Positions 63,166 through 64,000 of a stretch of 64,000 bases of DNA are shown here, piece by piece (positions within the stretch are counted from its first letter, which is position 1; each line of letters starts with the position of its first letter). Source of the stretch: Delphinus delphis (Eukaryota > Chordata > Mammalia > Artiodactyla > Delphinidae); NCBI RefSeq assembly GCF_949987515.2, contig NW_027192673.1:1669001-1733000 (forward strand), in the 5' to 3' direction. Both the position numbers and the translations under genes were made by a program. Below the pieces are notes generated by a model. It had not been told where the DNA came from and ran no database searches. It saw nothing but the letters and a program-made list of their open reading frames with translations.

Positions 63166-64000
63166 GATTGGAGAGGTTCGGTGAGCAAATGAAGACCCTT
63201 TGAAGTCATATTGCATGGTACCCATTACACGGGTCTTAACTCTCCAGGTTTAAGGTATTCTTCCTTCAGCTAAAACATGCATGTGGAACCCAAGTATGAT
63301 CAACCATGTGAACGGGAGACGTGTTCAAATATGTCTCAGTTTTCCTCCCCTGGTACTCGGGTGCAACATTCCAGACGCTTTACTAACACTCTCCCCACTT
63401 GGAGAGTCAGCGCCTTTAACCTCCTGTTTGGCCCAGTTTGCAATTTCTGCGGAAGATGAACAGGAATAGCGAGAACCAATGAGAGACTAGCTGGAGGTGT
63501 CTGGACGGGCAAATTTAACTCTCATTTCCCACCAGGAAGAGGAAATAACCAAAGGCTCAGCGTGCCGTGCCGGAACCAGATTAGGGCCTGAAGCCATCCT
63601 GCGGTGTTGCGGCCAGGTCACAAGAAAGCGAGTTGAAGAAAGGAGCTCAGGGGCACTGTAATTCACAAACCTGCAGAGTTATAAATGACAGCTATCGTCC
63701 AAAAATAGACTGAAGTAAGGCTGCCAAGAGGACTTGAAAGCGGGGCAGAATTGCAGGAAACCGATTTCAGGAGGTAGACTGGAATTGCATTGAAAGCATA
63801 GGAAAAGAGGCAGAACGTCCACAATGATGCACTTGGCCAAAAAGGGCGTATGCGTTTTTTCCTGAATATATTCAGGAAAAAACGCATACGCCCTTTTTGG
63901 CCAACCAAGCAAGCTTGCAAAGGACATCTGCACTACAATGAAGTCTCACTTCCTCCCGGTCAAAAGGGCCATCTGAAAAAAGTGTAAAATCCAGAAAGGC
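63166..64000 (+). repeat. Satellite monomer 41 (cut by the window edge)
   Basis: The first 835 bp of a type II monomer. Palindrome 63833-63904 perfect. It ends shortly after the L1-like part begins, so the array continues beyond the window. Confidence 0.96.

Larger units (their letters stand above)
1..64000 (+). repeat. Tandem satellite array, ~1,580-bp monomer, probably the common cetacean satellite (delphinoid form)
   Basis: The same ~1,580-bp unit recurs 40.5 times, head to tail, with no reversal and no foreign insertion. Monomer lengths are 1577, 1578, 1579 or 1580 bp, plus one of 1596. A few indels on a 1580-bp base form explain every length: -1 at offset ~128 (CCCAGAG to CCCAAG), -2 near offset 835 (GGCAGGACAGG to GGCAACAGG), -1 in TTTGGCCCAG (14, 18, 25), -1 in GGAACTGAATT (20, 27, 30, 33), -1 in monomer 26, +1 in monomer 39, +17 in monomer 38. 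Three first-half types exist: I (CCCAGAG), II (CCCAAG), III (CCTAGAG). Two second-half types exist: G (TTTGGGACGCCT) and A (TTTGGAACGGCT). The organism assignment rests on the period and on the L1-derived half, recalled from cetacean satellite work and not searched. The array itself is certain; the name is probable. Confidence 0.97.
53671..64000 (+). repeat. Monomers 35-41: loosely ordered tract
   Basis: Monomers 35, 38 and 41 share a type II first half with GAGAGACTAGC. Monomers 35 and 38 share TTACGTACAATTCAG. Monomers 36, 37 and 40 form a family (TAAACTGAAATTAGG, CTTGACCAAAAAGG, TGTATCATCAGG, GAGTTTGGGTG). The step 37 to 38 resembles 40 to 41. This may be remnants of an older multimer, now blurred. 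Confidence 0.8.

Noticed and set aside
1..64000. A hidden gene system, SINE or other insertion within the array
   Set aside because: All inter-monomer distances are accounted for to the base by small indels, leaving no room for an inserted element. No tRNA, rRNA or SINE-like segment was seen.

Overview
The whole 64 kb is one head-to-tail tandem satellite array. I find no gene, no RNA gene and no unrelated insertion. The monomer is about 1,580 bp, and the window holds 40 complete monomers plus a partial one (835 bp). All are in the same orientation. I set the phase so that monomer 1 starts at base 1 (GATTGGAGAGG).

Organism: a mammal, most likely a toothed whale of the dolphin, porpoise or beluga group (Delphinoidea). 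Two things support this. First, roughly the second half of every monomer reads as an eroded LINE-1 3' end of the cetartiodactyl kind. Second, the period matches the 'common cetacean satellite', which I recall as about 1,579 bp in delphinoids such as killer whale and about 1,760 bp in other cetaceans. The link to L1 is also known, as I recall it (Kapitonov, Holmquist and Jurka 1998). No search was run.

Monomer layout, using monomer 1: bases 1 to about 620 are unrecognised. About 620-668 may be L1, weakly. Bases 669-740 are a perfect 72-bp palindrome with no spacer, whose ends (TTGGCCAAAAAG) look like a cetartiodactyl mariner MITE. From about 760 to 1545 the sequence follows L1 ORF2 and then the L1 3' UTR, in sense on the + strand. 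The last ~35 bases are unassigned.

Array layout: monomers 1-10 (1-15794) form a diverged tract with no simple higher-order period. Monomers 11-34 (15795-53670) form higher-order repeats of two kinds. Block A is a 4-mer of 6,315 bp and block B is a 3-mer of about 4,733 bp, in the order A A B' A B B B. Within this, an 11.05-kb A+B heptamer is duplicated (22110-33157 and 33158-44204). Monomer 21 is chimeric. Monomers 35-41 (53671-64000) are again loosely ordered. They include a related set (36, 37, 40) and monomer 38, whose palindrome carries a 17-bp tandem duplication.

The window therefore records satellite evolution: an L1 fragment with a nested palindromic element was amplified, then reshaped by unequal crossover and conversion. 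The many 60-95 codon open frames are by-products of homogenised repeats and are not annotated as genes.
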